The notes beneath the pieces are model-generated. The model saw nothing but the letters and a program-made list of their open reading frames with translations, was not told where the DNA came from and ran no database searches. Position numbers and translations under genes: made by a program. 64,000 nt of DNA from Bedellia somnulentella (lineage: Eukaryota; Arthropoda; Insecta; Lepidoptera; Bedelliidae): contig OY755190.1 in NCBI GenBank assembly GCA_963576735.1, positions 2,969,695 to 3,033,694 of the forward strand, in the 5' to 3' direction. Below, piece after piece: positions 22,201-35,400 of the stretch; position 1 is the first letter of the stretch, and each line of letters begins with the position of its first letter.

Positions 22201-25200
22201 TCCATATTAACAAAATTGTTTTTTCCTTATACATATTGTATGGCGATAAGGTTGCTAATCATAATTGTAGAGAGCAATAAAATATACTGATAAAATCATC
22301 TGCGCTAGACACAATCTTAATTTATATTTGTTTTATAAACTAAACACTCATAAGAGTGGTGGATTGGATAAGAATTTTATTCTAAATGTTTCCCTAAAGA
22401 TGTATTCTCTGCTGTGTGGTGTTGGCTCAGAATACTACTACCCCATTTCTTATCGTGGGGGTTCGTAAGAGGCAATTATGGATTTTGGGATATATTTGGT
22501 GTTTTTGGGCGATGCCTTCAAAGAACCATCACCAATAAACAATATTTTTTTTACCTCTTCCTCACTTATGTTGCAAAAGTGTCTGAGGAGTTTCTTACTC
22601 TGCAGGTCTGGCTACCCGTTCTAGGGATTTATAGCCGTGAGAATGTATGTAACGCAATGTATTGAGTAAAAGAATGATATAAAATTTAAAATAGATATAA
22701 AAAGCTAACTGCTCCAAACAATTACACAAGTAATTTTGGTAGTACTTTTTGATACCTTGATAGGTTGGTTTCGAAAGATTTTATTTATCATCAATGTGAA
22801 TAACTGATAACTTGTATCAATATAAGATATAAATCACGCAGAGTGCTAGGATATAATATTAGCACCTTTTGAAATCGAATGTAATAAATTAATAGATTTT
22901 CCTGATTAATAAGTAATAGGTAAAGGATAAAGATATATAGAGCCAATGTGGATGGGAATGTTAGTAGAGGACGGCCTCGTAAAACGTTTCTGGACCAGAT
23001 AGAAAACGTTCTTATAAAGGCGGGGGTCCGAAGTGAGAAGAATAAAAGAGCATGTATGAGAAGGATAATGAATGTAAGGGAAGCAAGAGAGGTTTGTCAA
23101 GATCGTACTAAGTGGCGATCGATAGTCTCTGCCTACCCCAATGGGAATAATGGGCGTGAGTATAAGTAAGTAAGTAAGTAAGGTAAAGGCAAATATTTAA
23201 CACGGCAACTGAAATCCTTTTTAAGCAACTTTCTATTAAGTCACAAAAAAACTAACTTGGCAGTGATTAAATATCTTAGCAACTAATAAACTATACAAGC
23301 AACAAAATGCTAGGATCGAAAAACTAAAAAAACGGCTGCTACAGTAAGGTATCAAATATATCAAGCGGGATCAGTGTAAAACTGGTTAAGGTATTATAAA
23401 ACCTAATGTGGCGACTAATTTTTCCGAGGGGATATCATACATTCTTCACTGGCAACTATTGGATTTCATTATAAAAATACACATCTGTCAGCGATTTTTA
23501 GGTAGCTTTAAAACTGAAAATGGGTATTATAATAATGTATTTGGATATTAGAATATTGTTTGCAGATTCGTAAATTCTTGAAAAGGCGGCAAATGCGCTC
23601 GTGTGTCTGAGCAGTGCGGAGGCTGCGGAGCGTGGGGTTGAGCACGTTTCTAGCCAATACCAAGCGGCAAGTTTTTGTGAAAACAGAGGGGGGACGGGAG
23701 GGCGAAGCGAATCTTAAAAAACAATTAATCGCCACAATGGTATTTGTGCTAGGTTAGGTTAGGGTTAGCTTGTGTCCCTTAGAGCGGAAATAGGCACCTC
23801 GCGAAGCGGGGTGACGTCGACACGCTGTTACTAAAAGTAGGTAGGTTCATATAAAAGAGGGAAGGTTAATAATATAGACCAAGAATAGTTTTATAGCATG
23901 TCACAATTTGGTTAATTTAGATCCCTACAAATATAGCCAAAAGTATTTTTTTAAGATCTTGTTTGTATTTATTTCAGACCTTGGTCATGTTTATAGACAA
24001 CCCCATTTTAGAATATATGAAAGCCTATTTTAACTTTTTTATCCGCCAATAATTTGTCACCTTAGAAGAAATTCAATTGCCACAAAAGAAAATCACTGCC
24101 AGATAAAATTTAAATAAAACCTCAAAACTCATTAAAAAGCCGCCGCTTTCTAGTTAAGATGCTACCTCTAATTAGTCGCCAAAGTAGATTATTTACTATC
24201 CATTTTTAGTTTTTTTACGACCCAGAATGGTATCAATTTGTCGCCGCGTTAAATACATGCCATAGGTAAATAGGTTAGGTTACAGTTGTCAAACTTATTC
24301 AAACCAAGAGAGTTAAAATCATTCAATTCAATTTTCTTACCGTAAGAAAAGTTAGATTCTTGTTATGGCACATATTTTATTTAAAGTTAGCTGTGTAGTG
24401 TCGGCTTAGAATAGCACTACCCCATTTATTCCGGTGGGTGTACGTAAGAGGCGACTAACGGACTTGGGGCTTTTTAAGGGATTTTTGGGCGTTGCGGTTG
24501 GAGACCCATCACCAACAACCTTTATTTAACCATCTTTTCCCCACTCAACTTCCAAAAGTGGCTGAGGAATTTATAATTTCTCAGCTCTGGCTACCCCATT
24601 TAGGGATTTATAGCCGTGAGTATATGTATCTATGTATGTTAAAGTTACTAGTTAATACAAAAGTCATCTAAGATATTAAGATATTTATCGAATAAGTTTA
24701 TTTACATTTAATCACACTTCTCTGTACATAATATTTCGGCTAATCCATCAATCAGCCGGATAATTGTAAGTCAAATTAAATCTCTTAACCAACATTCTAG
24801 CCATCTATAATACCGGCGTTTAATGAACAATTTGAGTGAGACATGTAAAGGTTTAGGAAAATAGAATTCCTCCAATTACTGACCCTTATGATCTGAGATT
24901 TGACATAAGTAGTTGCCCCTCTCGAATAACTTCTTCTAGCATAACATCCTAATATTTATATTACTAAGATTTTTGCATAATAATAATTATTTATTTATTT
25001 AATCAAGTAACATAGACTCATTATGTTAGTAGTATTTATTTTCATATTTGCTGAGCGTAAGTGTTTTGATAGAGAGCGATAATTTTACATACATACATAT
25101 ACTCACGGCTATAAATCCCTAGAAGGGGTAGCCAGAGCTAAGGAATTAGAATTCCCTCAGCTACTTTTGGAAGTTGCGTGGGGAAAAGATGGTAAAATAA

Positions 25201-28200
25201 AGGTTGTTGGTGACGGGTCTCCAACCGCATCGCCCAAAAATCCCTTAAAAAGCCCCAATACCATTAGTCGCCTCTGAAGCGGCAGAAGATAAAGAATGTA
25301 AGATAAGCATGGTTGTTGCTCAGAATGGTACAAAGTCAATTAGTCTCTGCCTACCCAACGAGCATTATTGATTACTAGCTTTCCGCCCACGCCTTTTCTC
25401 GCGTGGATATCGGTTATATTGCGGTATAAAGCACTACCATAACAAAAATTCTCATTCCCACGATTTCCCTCGGGAATATCATTTTTCTTCGGGATAAAAA
25501 GTACCCTATTGTTTATCGGACTTCGAACTATACGTCTGCCAGTTTCAAAGCAATCGGTTTCGTAGTTACGGCGTGAAAGCGGAACAAACAAACAAACAAA
25601 CTCACTTTCCGATTTATAACATTAGGAAGCATTGACTACAGTAGTAGTATCTAAGTAGAGCGACAGTTTAATACTGTGTCTCTCTCACGCTCTCACTTCA
25701 CATGCTTTATACACTTACACACACACTTTAAATTTTATTCATTCAGTGATTTATTTACTCAGGGCTAAATCCTAAACGAAGTAGAATTGTAGTAGGGAAA
25801 AGATGGTAAAATTAAGGATTCTTGGTTATGTGTCGCTAAATCACGACAATCACCTAAAAAGCTCCAAAACTCCCGCAAGATATATTGGGTTAGTGCTATT
25901 CTAACCAACACTATACAGCTTTGATTTCGTGTAAATACATAACCTTCCTTCCTTGCCGTGTAGTGCCGGCTTAGAATAACACTACCCCATTTCTACCCGT
26001 GGGTGATCGTAAGAGGCGGCGAAGGGTATAGGGGCTTTTAAGTGATTTTTGGGCGATGTGGTTGGAGGGAGACCCGTTATTTATTATTACCATCTTTTCC
26101 CCAATCAACTTCCAAAAGTGGCTGAAGAATTTCTTATTCCAAAGCTCTAGCTACCCCATTAAGGTATTTATAGCCGTGAGTATATGTATGTATGTACATA
26201 ACCTTCCAAAGTTCCAACTTTATCATACACTTGTTTTCATTAATGCACAAACAACTAAGTCTGACCGTGCTTTCCAATACTCCTACTCAAAAAAGCCTTG
26301 TTAACGTACGTAATATTTTTTTGCTATAGATCTAGTAGTACCAGATGTTTTCTTTTACAAACTATTTAACTTAATATCTTTATAATTATGTATAAAATCA
26401 TCAGGCCGTGTCTTTATCCAGTAATCCAAAGTAGTTTTTTTTTATCAATATAACATAAACATAATAATAAACATAAACGTTCACGCCAAATATCCCCGAA
26501 GGGGTTGGCAGAGGTACTAATACTTCTGAACATCACGTGACTTTGTCACCTGGTGTTCAGAGTACCCACGTTTTGCATGGACAGTGTACTCACGTGATAG
26601 GGGGCAGGCCTATCGCCGTTTTGTACGAATACACTGTCACATGACTAAGTACAACTCAGCCATGTGGGTTTCCTCACGATGTTTTCCCTCACCGTTAACA
26701 ACCATGATAAATTAACCACACATATGTCTTTAGAAAAGACAAATTGGTGTAGGCCCGACCCAGGATTTGAACACTAGTCGTTTGCACGATAACCGAGTGT
26801 TCTACCCACTGGGCTATCACGGTTGCTTTTATCAATATTATCTCTTAAATTGTGACAGGAGGAAACAAATATGTATATAATTTACAAGGACATATCATAA
26901 ACCTATAGTTCCCTAAATATATAGAAACAATTGAAATTAGTGTAGTTTGATTCTAGCTAGATGTATGTTTAAATAGTTATAATACATTCTACAAGTTACA
27001 AAAGGTTCTTAAGTGAGATACAATAAAAATAATAACAACAAAAGTAATATTACACATGTAAAAATAGTTTTTAAGGCATCTTAGAAATGAGCTTCGACTA
27101 TTTTCAAACAAATCAATTTGAGAAGAAAACTCCTTATTATATATATAACATACATACATACATATACTCACGGCTATAAATCCCTAGAAGGGGTGGCCAG
27201 AGCTTAGGAATTAGAAATTCCTCAGCCACTTTATATATAATTATATATATAAATATATAAATCAACGTAAATTACGTATATATTATTATTCTACCCATTA
27301 ACTTTATTGTATTCTTAATTCCAAATTTAATATTTAAAAAACATGGTCTTAAAAGTACAATTGACATATCAGCACAATGATATCTCGCGTCTAAACTCTA
27401 AAATAAATGTATGTGTATGAAGAATAGTCACACTCATGATTAACCTTGACAAATGCACTTGTTCCCTTTCACACACAATGTATGGCTTATAGAACAGTAA
27501 AGTGCATGTGCTCTATATTATGCAACATTCATACATGCATATACTCACGGCTATAAATCCCATGAAAGGGTAGCCAGAGCTAGGGAATAAGAAATTCCTC
27601 AGCCACTTTTGGAAGTTGCGTGGAGAAAAGATGGTGAAATGAAGGTCGTTGGTGATGGGTCTCCAACCGCATCGCCCAAATATAATTTAAAAACCCCAAT
27701 ACCGTTAGTCGCCTCTTGCGTACACCCACCGGGAGAAATGGGGTAGTGCTATTCTACGCAGACACTACACAGCTAAATATGCAAGTTCGTGTGAAACCTT
27801 AAAGCTAAGTACATGTCCATTCGATTGCAATTCAGTTACCCGGCAACCGAGACATCTGAAAAGACACTAGGTTGCAAGTCCACCACAAGCACGAGAGCTA
27901 TTTTATCGACACGATAACGGTTAGAATGAGATGGCAGTATACGATACTAAGTAAGTGCGTAAGAGATGGATGCTTTATCGCACGCGATAACTAGGTTAAA
28001 CACTGCTCGTACTATCCAGGCTGATATATATACATGGTTAATGTGTTTTAAAGAACAAATAGAATAGCTTCATTTACCTCGCGTGGTTATGCATCATGGT
28101 GATTACTTACATTTATTTATTTATTTATTTAATTAATTGAAGAACATAAAACAGAATACAATCAATATTACACAAACATAATAGAACATAGAAAATAGGG

Positions 28201-29425
28201 CTAGATCATATTCCTAGGTATATGTCCCTAGCATACACACAATATTATTATGATTATTTTGGAAAATTTTACACAATTAATATTATCCTTAAGTGAAAAA
28301 CAGAAAAATGATTACAATAAATTTACTAGTTAATATAGAATTAAACATTGCTGGGTATATCATTCTGAGACTTAATTCTGTTGTAAAGCCTGAAACCAGT
28401 ACGGAAAATTGAAAACCGCGAATTAAAAATACTACATGCATACATACATACATATACTCACGGCTATAAATCCCTAGAAGGGGTAGCCAGAGCTAACGAA
28501 TTAGAAATTCCTCAGCCACTTTTGGAAGTTGCGTGGGGAAAAGATGGTAAAATAAAGGTTGTTGGTGATGGGTCTCCAACCACATCGCCCAATAATCCCT
28601 TAAAAGCTCCAATACCGTTAGTCGCCTCATACGTAGACCCAAAAAATGGGGTAGTGTTATTCTAAGCCGACACTAGACAGCTATATGATCTATTATTTAT
28701 TATCTATTATTCTATTATATATGATCAAATTATCTATAAACATAATCAAAAGCCTTCTTTACCCGTGTGAAGCCATAGTAAATAATTAGTATATTTTATC
28801 TGCACGGTTTTTATATACATCTTTGATAGCCTTTTCTCTCTAGCCAAAAAGTTTATTTTGTTAGCTCAAAGCAACACAATATTTGAGTTTTATTATTTTT
28901 CGATAGTCAACGTATTTTCGTCTCGTGAGTGAAATAAAAATGCATAGTTTACAGTTCCACAATCTAAATATATCATGTCAGATGTCTTCGTCACCTTGGG
29001 GCTGATTGCTCTCAATGAACAAGAACATGTTCGTCCGCTGACGTTTACTAGCAATGTTTTTATAAAACAGATATATTGCAAATATATGTGTGTAAATGTA
29101 ATGTAAAATATAAAACTGTAGATAGAGTTTCGGAATACGGTATTTCCCTTGAAACATTATAATAATAATAATAATAATAATAATAAAAGATTTTATTTGT
29201 CTTTAACACATACAACAAAAAAAAATGGTGACATGACAACAAACAATAAGAAAGAAGTATTAACAAAGCGAACAATAGCATATAACAGCAAAATAAAAGA
29301 CAAAATGGTACAGAGCTCGGTCTATCCACTACAAGCAGATAGCTCCGATTTTCAGCTCTGACCAAACCTTAAGACTACTTACACTTAAAACTAACTTAGA
29401 ACTAATTTCAATACACATGCACTCG

Positions 29426-29470
<45 letters not shown>

Positions 29471-32400
29471 CCACACACAGACACCACGCGCATAGTCTTA
29501 GCCTAGAGCTAATATATTACTGTACTAGCTTTCGAAAGTGGCTTCTGAAGCTCTGGCTATCGTTTTTTGGGGTTTATAGCTCCAAGTTTAGTTTATGTAC
29601 CATACATACATACATATACTCACGGCTGTAAATTCCTACAAGGGGTAGCCAGCCAGAGCTGAAGAACTAGAAATTCCTCGGCCACTTTTGGAAAGTAGAG
29701 TGGGGAAAAGATGGTAAAAATAAAGGTTGTTGGTGATGGGTCTCCAACCGCATCGCCCGAAAATCCCTTAATAGCCCCAATACCGTTAGTCGCCTCTTAC
29801 GTACACCCACCGGAAGAAATGGGGTAGTGCTATTCTAAGCCGACACTACACAGACAAGCCAACTATAGACATAAAAATATATACACGCGTTGAACTAATA
29901 ACATACATTCTGTGTACTAAGTATCGGGAATTTGTCAATAAAACATGAAATACAAATTTTTCATCTAAATTTATTTTATCGCCGTCAAAGTAGGCCCCAT
30001 AGCTTGCAATACAACATCTCCACCGCTTCACCCAGTCTTCCATACATTTTTCATAGGCTATTTGCGGTATGGCCTTTAGCTCATTCAGCGAATTTTTCCG
30101 ACGCCTAAACGAGACGCCTAAATAATATTCTTTATTCACTGTTTCTCCCTCTGGAAGGAATTCGGAGTGAACCACACCACAGTAGTCAAAAAAAGCTGTC
30201 AGCAACACCTCGATTTTGGAGCGACTTTGCCGCGGTTTTTTGGGTTTCGGCTCGTTTTCGAGACGCCATTCTGAAGACTGTTGGCTTGTTTGCATGTCGT
30301 ACTCATAAACCCATGTCTCGTCGCCAGTTATTATACGTTTCATAAAGGTCGGATCCGTAGAAGCTCGGGAAACCATGTCTTCAGCGACATGCTTTCGCTG
30401 CGCTTTTTGAACAAATTTGAGCTCTTTTGGAACTAGTCGAGCGGCGACGCGTTTCATGCCTAAAATGTCAATGAGAATGTTGTGGACGGACTTAAAAGAT
30501 ACGTTCACCTCACAAGCCAACTCTCTCAGACTCATACGTCTATTTTCGAGCACTAGCTTCTTGATTCTGTCGATGTTTTCTTTGGTCGTAGCGGTTGAAG
30601 GTCTACCAGAACGAGGCAAGTCTACTACTACTTCTCGGCCTTCTTTAAAAGCCTTATACCATTCATAAGCCCTTGTTTTCGATAAACACGAGTCGCTGTA
30701 GGTATTTCGCAACATTTTTAGTGATTCACCACATGAAATATCATTCGAAACACAAAATTTAAGGCACACTCTTTGTTCAACAATATTTTCCATTGTAAAA
30801 ATCGCTGAGGACTCAAAACTATGACCAACAAAAAATGTAGTTTAAAACAAATTAAATGACAGATCACGCTCAAATTTTGCGCGCTAAATCAGTACAGTGC
30901 TACCAACATGCAGTAAAAAAATTTGAACGACCTCTTTTACGCGGGTCTTTTTATTGACATATTCCCGATACTTTTTACACAGAGTAGTACATACGTGTGC
31001 TCACGACGTTAGTTCCCATTGGAGTAGGCAGAGGCTATCGATAGCCACATTGTACGATCCTGACAAACCTCTCTAGCTTCGTTTACATCCGTCAATCTTC
31101 TCATACATACTCTTTTATTCTTCATGCTTCGAACTAATAACCTCCCCGTTTTTGTTGGTTAATTATGAACCATTAAAGATATCTGCCTGCTACATCGTTC
31201 ACCAATTACTTAAAAAGCCCTCAAATAATCTGACTACAATTCCACCAAAACTGACCCCACGTTCACTCCACAGGTGGTACCAGGAAGTACACCGGCATAG
31301 TCGACTGTGTCAAGAAGACAGTGAACAGCCATGGCTTCTTTGGACTGTATCGTGGTCTCAGCGTTCTGTTATACGGCTCTATTCCCAAGTCTGCTGTCAG
31401 GTAAAGTGTATTTTAGTTATTCATTACTAGTTTTCCGCCCACGGCTTCGCCTGCGTGGAATTCGGTTATATTGCGGTATGATGCACAACTATAACAAAAC
31501 TTCTCATTCCCACTATTTCCCTCCGGGATATCATCTTTGTTCGGGATAAAAAGTAGCCTTTTATTTAATCCTGACTTCTAACTATACGTTTGCAAAATTT
31601 CAATGCAATCGGTTCAGAAGTTAAGGCGTGAAAGTGGAACAAACAAACTCACTTTCTGATTTATAATATTAGTAGTAGAAGTATAATATTATGGTATATA
31701 GATAGTGGACTCTATATAAAGAAGACGGTGAACAGCCATGGCTTTTTAGACTGTACCGGGGACATATACATACCAATACATACCCTTAATATGACCTTTA
31801 AAATGATCCAGACCTAGACGGAATCTAAAATTAAATAACACCAAGACTATACTCATACATACATATACTCACGCCATATATCCCAAAAAGGGGTAGCCAG
31901 AGTTTTAGAGTTGGAAACTCCTCAGCCACATTTGGAAGTTGATCCCGAACAAGATGGTAGAAATAAACTATACTATACACGCAAGAATAATATATTTAAA
32001 ATCGACTATTACCTTACCATTTTTAGTGTTTCCTCTTCAACCATAATAACCATGACAAACGATAGATTTACATAACTCCTCATTTACATTATCGGTTATG
32101 TAATAGCATTAACACAAGTCGGTTATGTCCGTTTTGTCATTGACTGGACATGACACTGTGATCTCTAGCTTATCAGTTATTGGTTGTTATCTTTGCTCTA
32201 CATGACGGCTTTTATTTGCGATACTTTACCTGGTTATTTCTTCCTATTTTTAATAGTCTTATATATTCACGGCAATAATCATAGCTGTGTAGTGTCGGCT
32301 TAGAATAGCACTACCCCATTTCTTCCGGTGAAAAGAAAGAAAGAAAGATAGTATTTATTCATTGCCTAAGGGCACAACTGTGACAAAATACAAATAATTC

Positions 32401-35400
32401 ACAAATTATTATCGCCATATTAAAAGTACGTGGTAAAATAATCAAAAACAAATAACAACAAAAAAAAACAAAATTAAAAATACTAAAAGGAATAAAAGCA
32501 CACAAAGGCAAAGAATTGGCTTCTGGCTCAGCATTATTTAAAGGCATATGCCTTTAAAACTGGTTTTCAGCTAGAACCATAATGTGTCACGCCACGGACT
32601 ATCTTAATAAAACAATAATATGTTACTATACTGTATATATAATTATATATATACATATTACTAGATAAAAATATCTAATCGATATAACACACATACACAA
32701 ATATCCCGCATAATGCATATAATACACTAATTGATATCATATATATTATACTCTCTCCGGGATAATCATATTACATTATATTATTATATTATGCGCGAAA
32801 CCAATAAATAATAAACACATTTATATATTTTACAAATATAATTTACATAAAATATAGCACGAGAAACATAAATTTACGGTGGGTGTACGTAAGAGGCAAC
32901 TAACGGTATTGGGCTTTTAAGGAATTTTTGGGCGATGCCGTTGGAGATCCATCACCAACAACCTTTATTTAACCATCTTTTCCCCACGCAACTTCCAAAA
33001 GTGGCTGAGGAACTTTTTAATTCCCTAGCTCTGGCTACACCTTTAAGGGATTTATAGCCGTGAGTGTATGTATGTATGAGTTGGGAGAAGGTGTGTCTCA
33101 AACCACATCGCCCAACAATTACTTAAAAGTCTCAAATATAATCATAATTATAATCTGGTTACTAAGTAACTAATTCCCATTTATTTTATTAATTTAATTT
33201 CTTGTCATACACTTTAATTAACAAATATACATACATACATACATATACTCACGGCTATATTTCCCTAGAAGGGGCAACCAGAGCTAAGGAATTATAAATT
33301 CCTCAGCCACTTTTGGAAGTTGAGTGGGGAAAAGATGCTCTCCAACCGCATCGCCCAAAAATCCAATAAAAAGCCCCAATACCCTTTGTCGCCTCTTACG
33401 ACACCCGTGGGTAGGAAGGGGTAGCGACATTCTAAGCCGGCACTACACGGCTAACAAATATATAAAAACGAAAATTTTACGAAACTACAAATTTTAAACG
33501 ATTTTAATAAATAATATTTACTAAGTACATATATGCGTAGGGTTTGTAACTTACATTGCCAGACTTTGTCGTCGAGCGCGATCCTATCTCTTGCCCCGGT
33601 TATCGAATCGCCTTGATCTGACTTATGTTTTAGATGTGTGCTTAAATTAAATACTTTATAATGGATTTCTCTTTTAATCCATATAAATCACGGATATAAT
33701 GATTTAAACATTAATAAAAAAAGTACTAAACGATTATTTTCAGTTGCTGATATTTTGTCAAGTTCTTACTTAAATAGTTATAGACTAACAGTCCTTAAAA
33801 TGCTACAACATAAATTATATCATAATGAGTTATTTAACGACATAAAATAAGCACCCCTACGTGATGAGAGTGCATTATTATTTCTACAAAGTTTATTGGC
33901 ACATTTTATATCATTTACATTAAAATACAAACTCATTAACACTCAAACACATAAAGAACTATAGGTTAACACTTTTTTTTATTCAGATATATATATATAA
34001 TTTTTATTATAAAACATTTTTTATTATTAACTGTTTGAAGATAAATCCGTACTAAAAGTAGCCCAAAAAACATGTATTTAACATGATCATGTTAATCCCT
34101 TATATGGGAACCTGCCTCCTATCTGGCACCATGGACCCTTTTATTTGGCAGAGTCAAACAATATAACAATACTTACCACACCTACCATTCTATCAATAAA
34201 CCCTTCAATTAATTTAATGTTATTTGACATGAATTCCTCATGTGGGGATTATTACTCATAAATAAAAGATGTTATTAAAGGAAAGAAAAATTTCGACACT
34301 GGCGGGGTTCGAACCCGCGACCTTCGGGTATACGCCCTCGTCGCTCTGCCAACTGAGCTACAGTGTCAGTTGGCATCCAGCGCGAAATTTCTCTATCCTT
34401 TGTTTCTTTTTTACACGTTCAAGTAGTGTTTGCGTTTCCTACCTCCGTTGGCAGAGCGACGGGGGCGTATACCCGAAGGTCGCGGGTTCGAACCCCGCCA
34501 GTGTCGAAATTTTTCTTTCCTTTAATAACATCTTTTATTTATGAGAAACCCTTCAATTCCAGATTCGGCGTATTCGAACAAGCAAAGCTATACATGATCA
34601 CAGACAACGGTACTCTAACAACCACAGGCAAGTTAGCCTGCGGTCTTGCCGCTGGCGTGGCGGAGGCTATATTCGCTGTCACTCCCATGGAGACTGTCAA
34701 AGTGAAGTTTATCAATGACATGAGGATGGAGAAGCCGAGGTTTAAAGGGTTCTTCCATGGGGTCAGGACTATTGTTAGGGAAGAAGGTGGGTTGTTGATT
34801 GAGTATGTTTTAGGGTTAGGTAAGAATGGGTGGCCTGAATGTTGCAGTGTGGAAGGGTCTTGTATAAAGTGAGCTTAAGTAAGGTGTAGGCAGGCGTCGA
34901 ATGCTCTATCTAAGGATCTAAAACTTTTTGCTGATTGATTTTGTCATTGAGTTTTTCAATATAAATGTAATACTTATTTCTCGGTCACAGACATTTTCTT
35001 ACTCTCGCCCTTTGTTTAAACTGTCTACCTATAGAGAACCGGAGTCGGAAACCAAACAAAGCTCAGTGCAAAAATTGCTAAACAAATTCCGCCAAAAACG
35101 AATTGTCAACATATCTACATACATATACTCACGGCTATAGATCCCTTGAAGGGGTAACCAGAGCTAGGGAATTAAAAATTCCTCAGCCACTTTTGGAAAG
35201 TTTCGTGGGGAAAAGTTGGTGAAATAAAGGTTGTTGGTGATGGGCCTAAAAATCCTCATCCGCAACCGTATCGCCCAAAAATCACTTAAAAGCCCCAATA
35301 CCGTTAGTCGCCTCTTACGTACACCCACCGGAAGAAATGGGATAGTGCTATTCTAAGCCGCCATTACACAGCAGTATATATCTGATTGGTTGATTTAATG

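Noticed and set aside
23750..23775. TTAGG-like repeats suggesting an interstitial telomere
   Set aside because: Only two to three imperfect units (GGTTAGGTTAGGG). Such words are frequent in insect DNA by chance.
34255..34357. Functional tRNA gene pair
   Set aside because: Acceptor, D and T arms pair, but the anticodon arm does not make a normal 5 bp stem with a 7-base loop, and the units belong to a repeat.
34363..34550. ORF start inside the foldback SINE running into citrate carrier exon 3
   Set aside because: The frame is open by chance through the SINE. The AG acceptor at 34561-34562 and the match to exon 2 phase define the exon.
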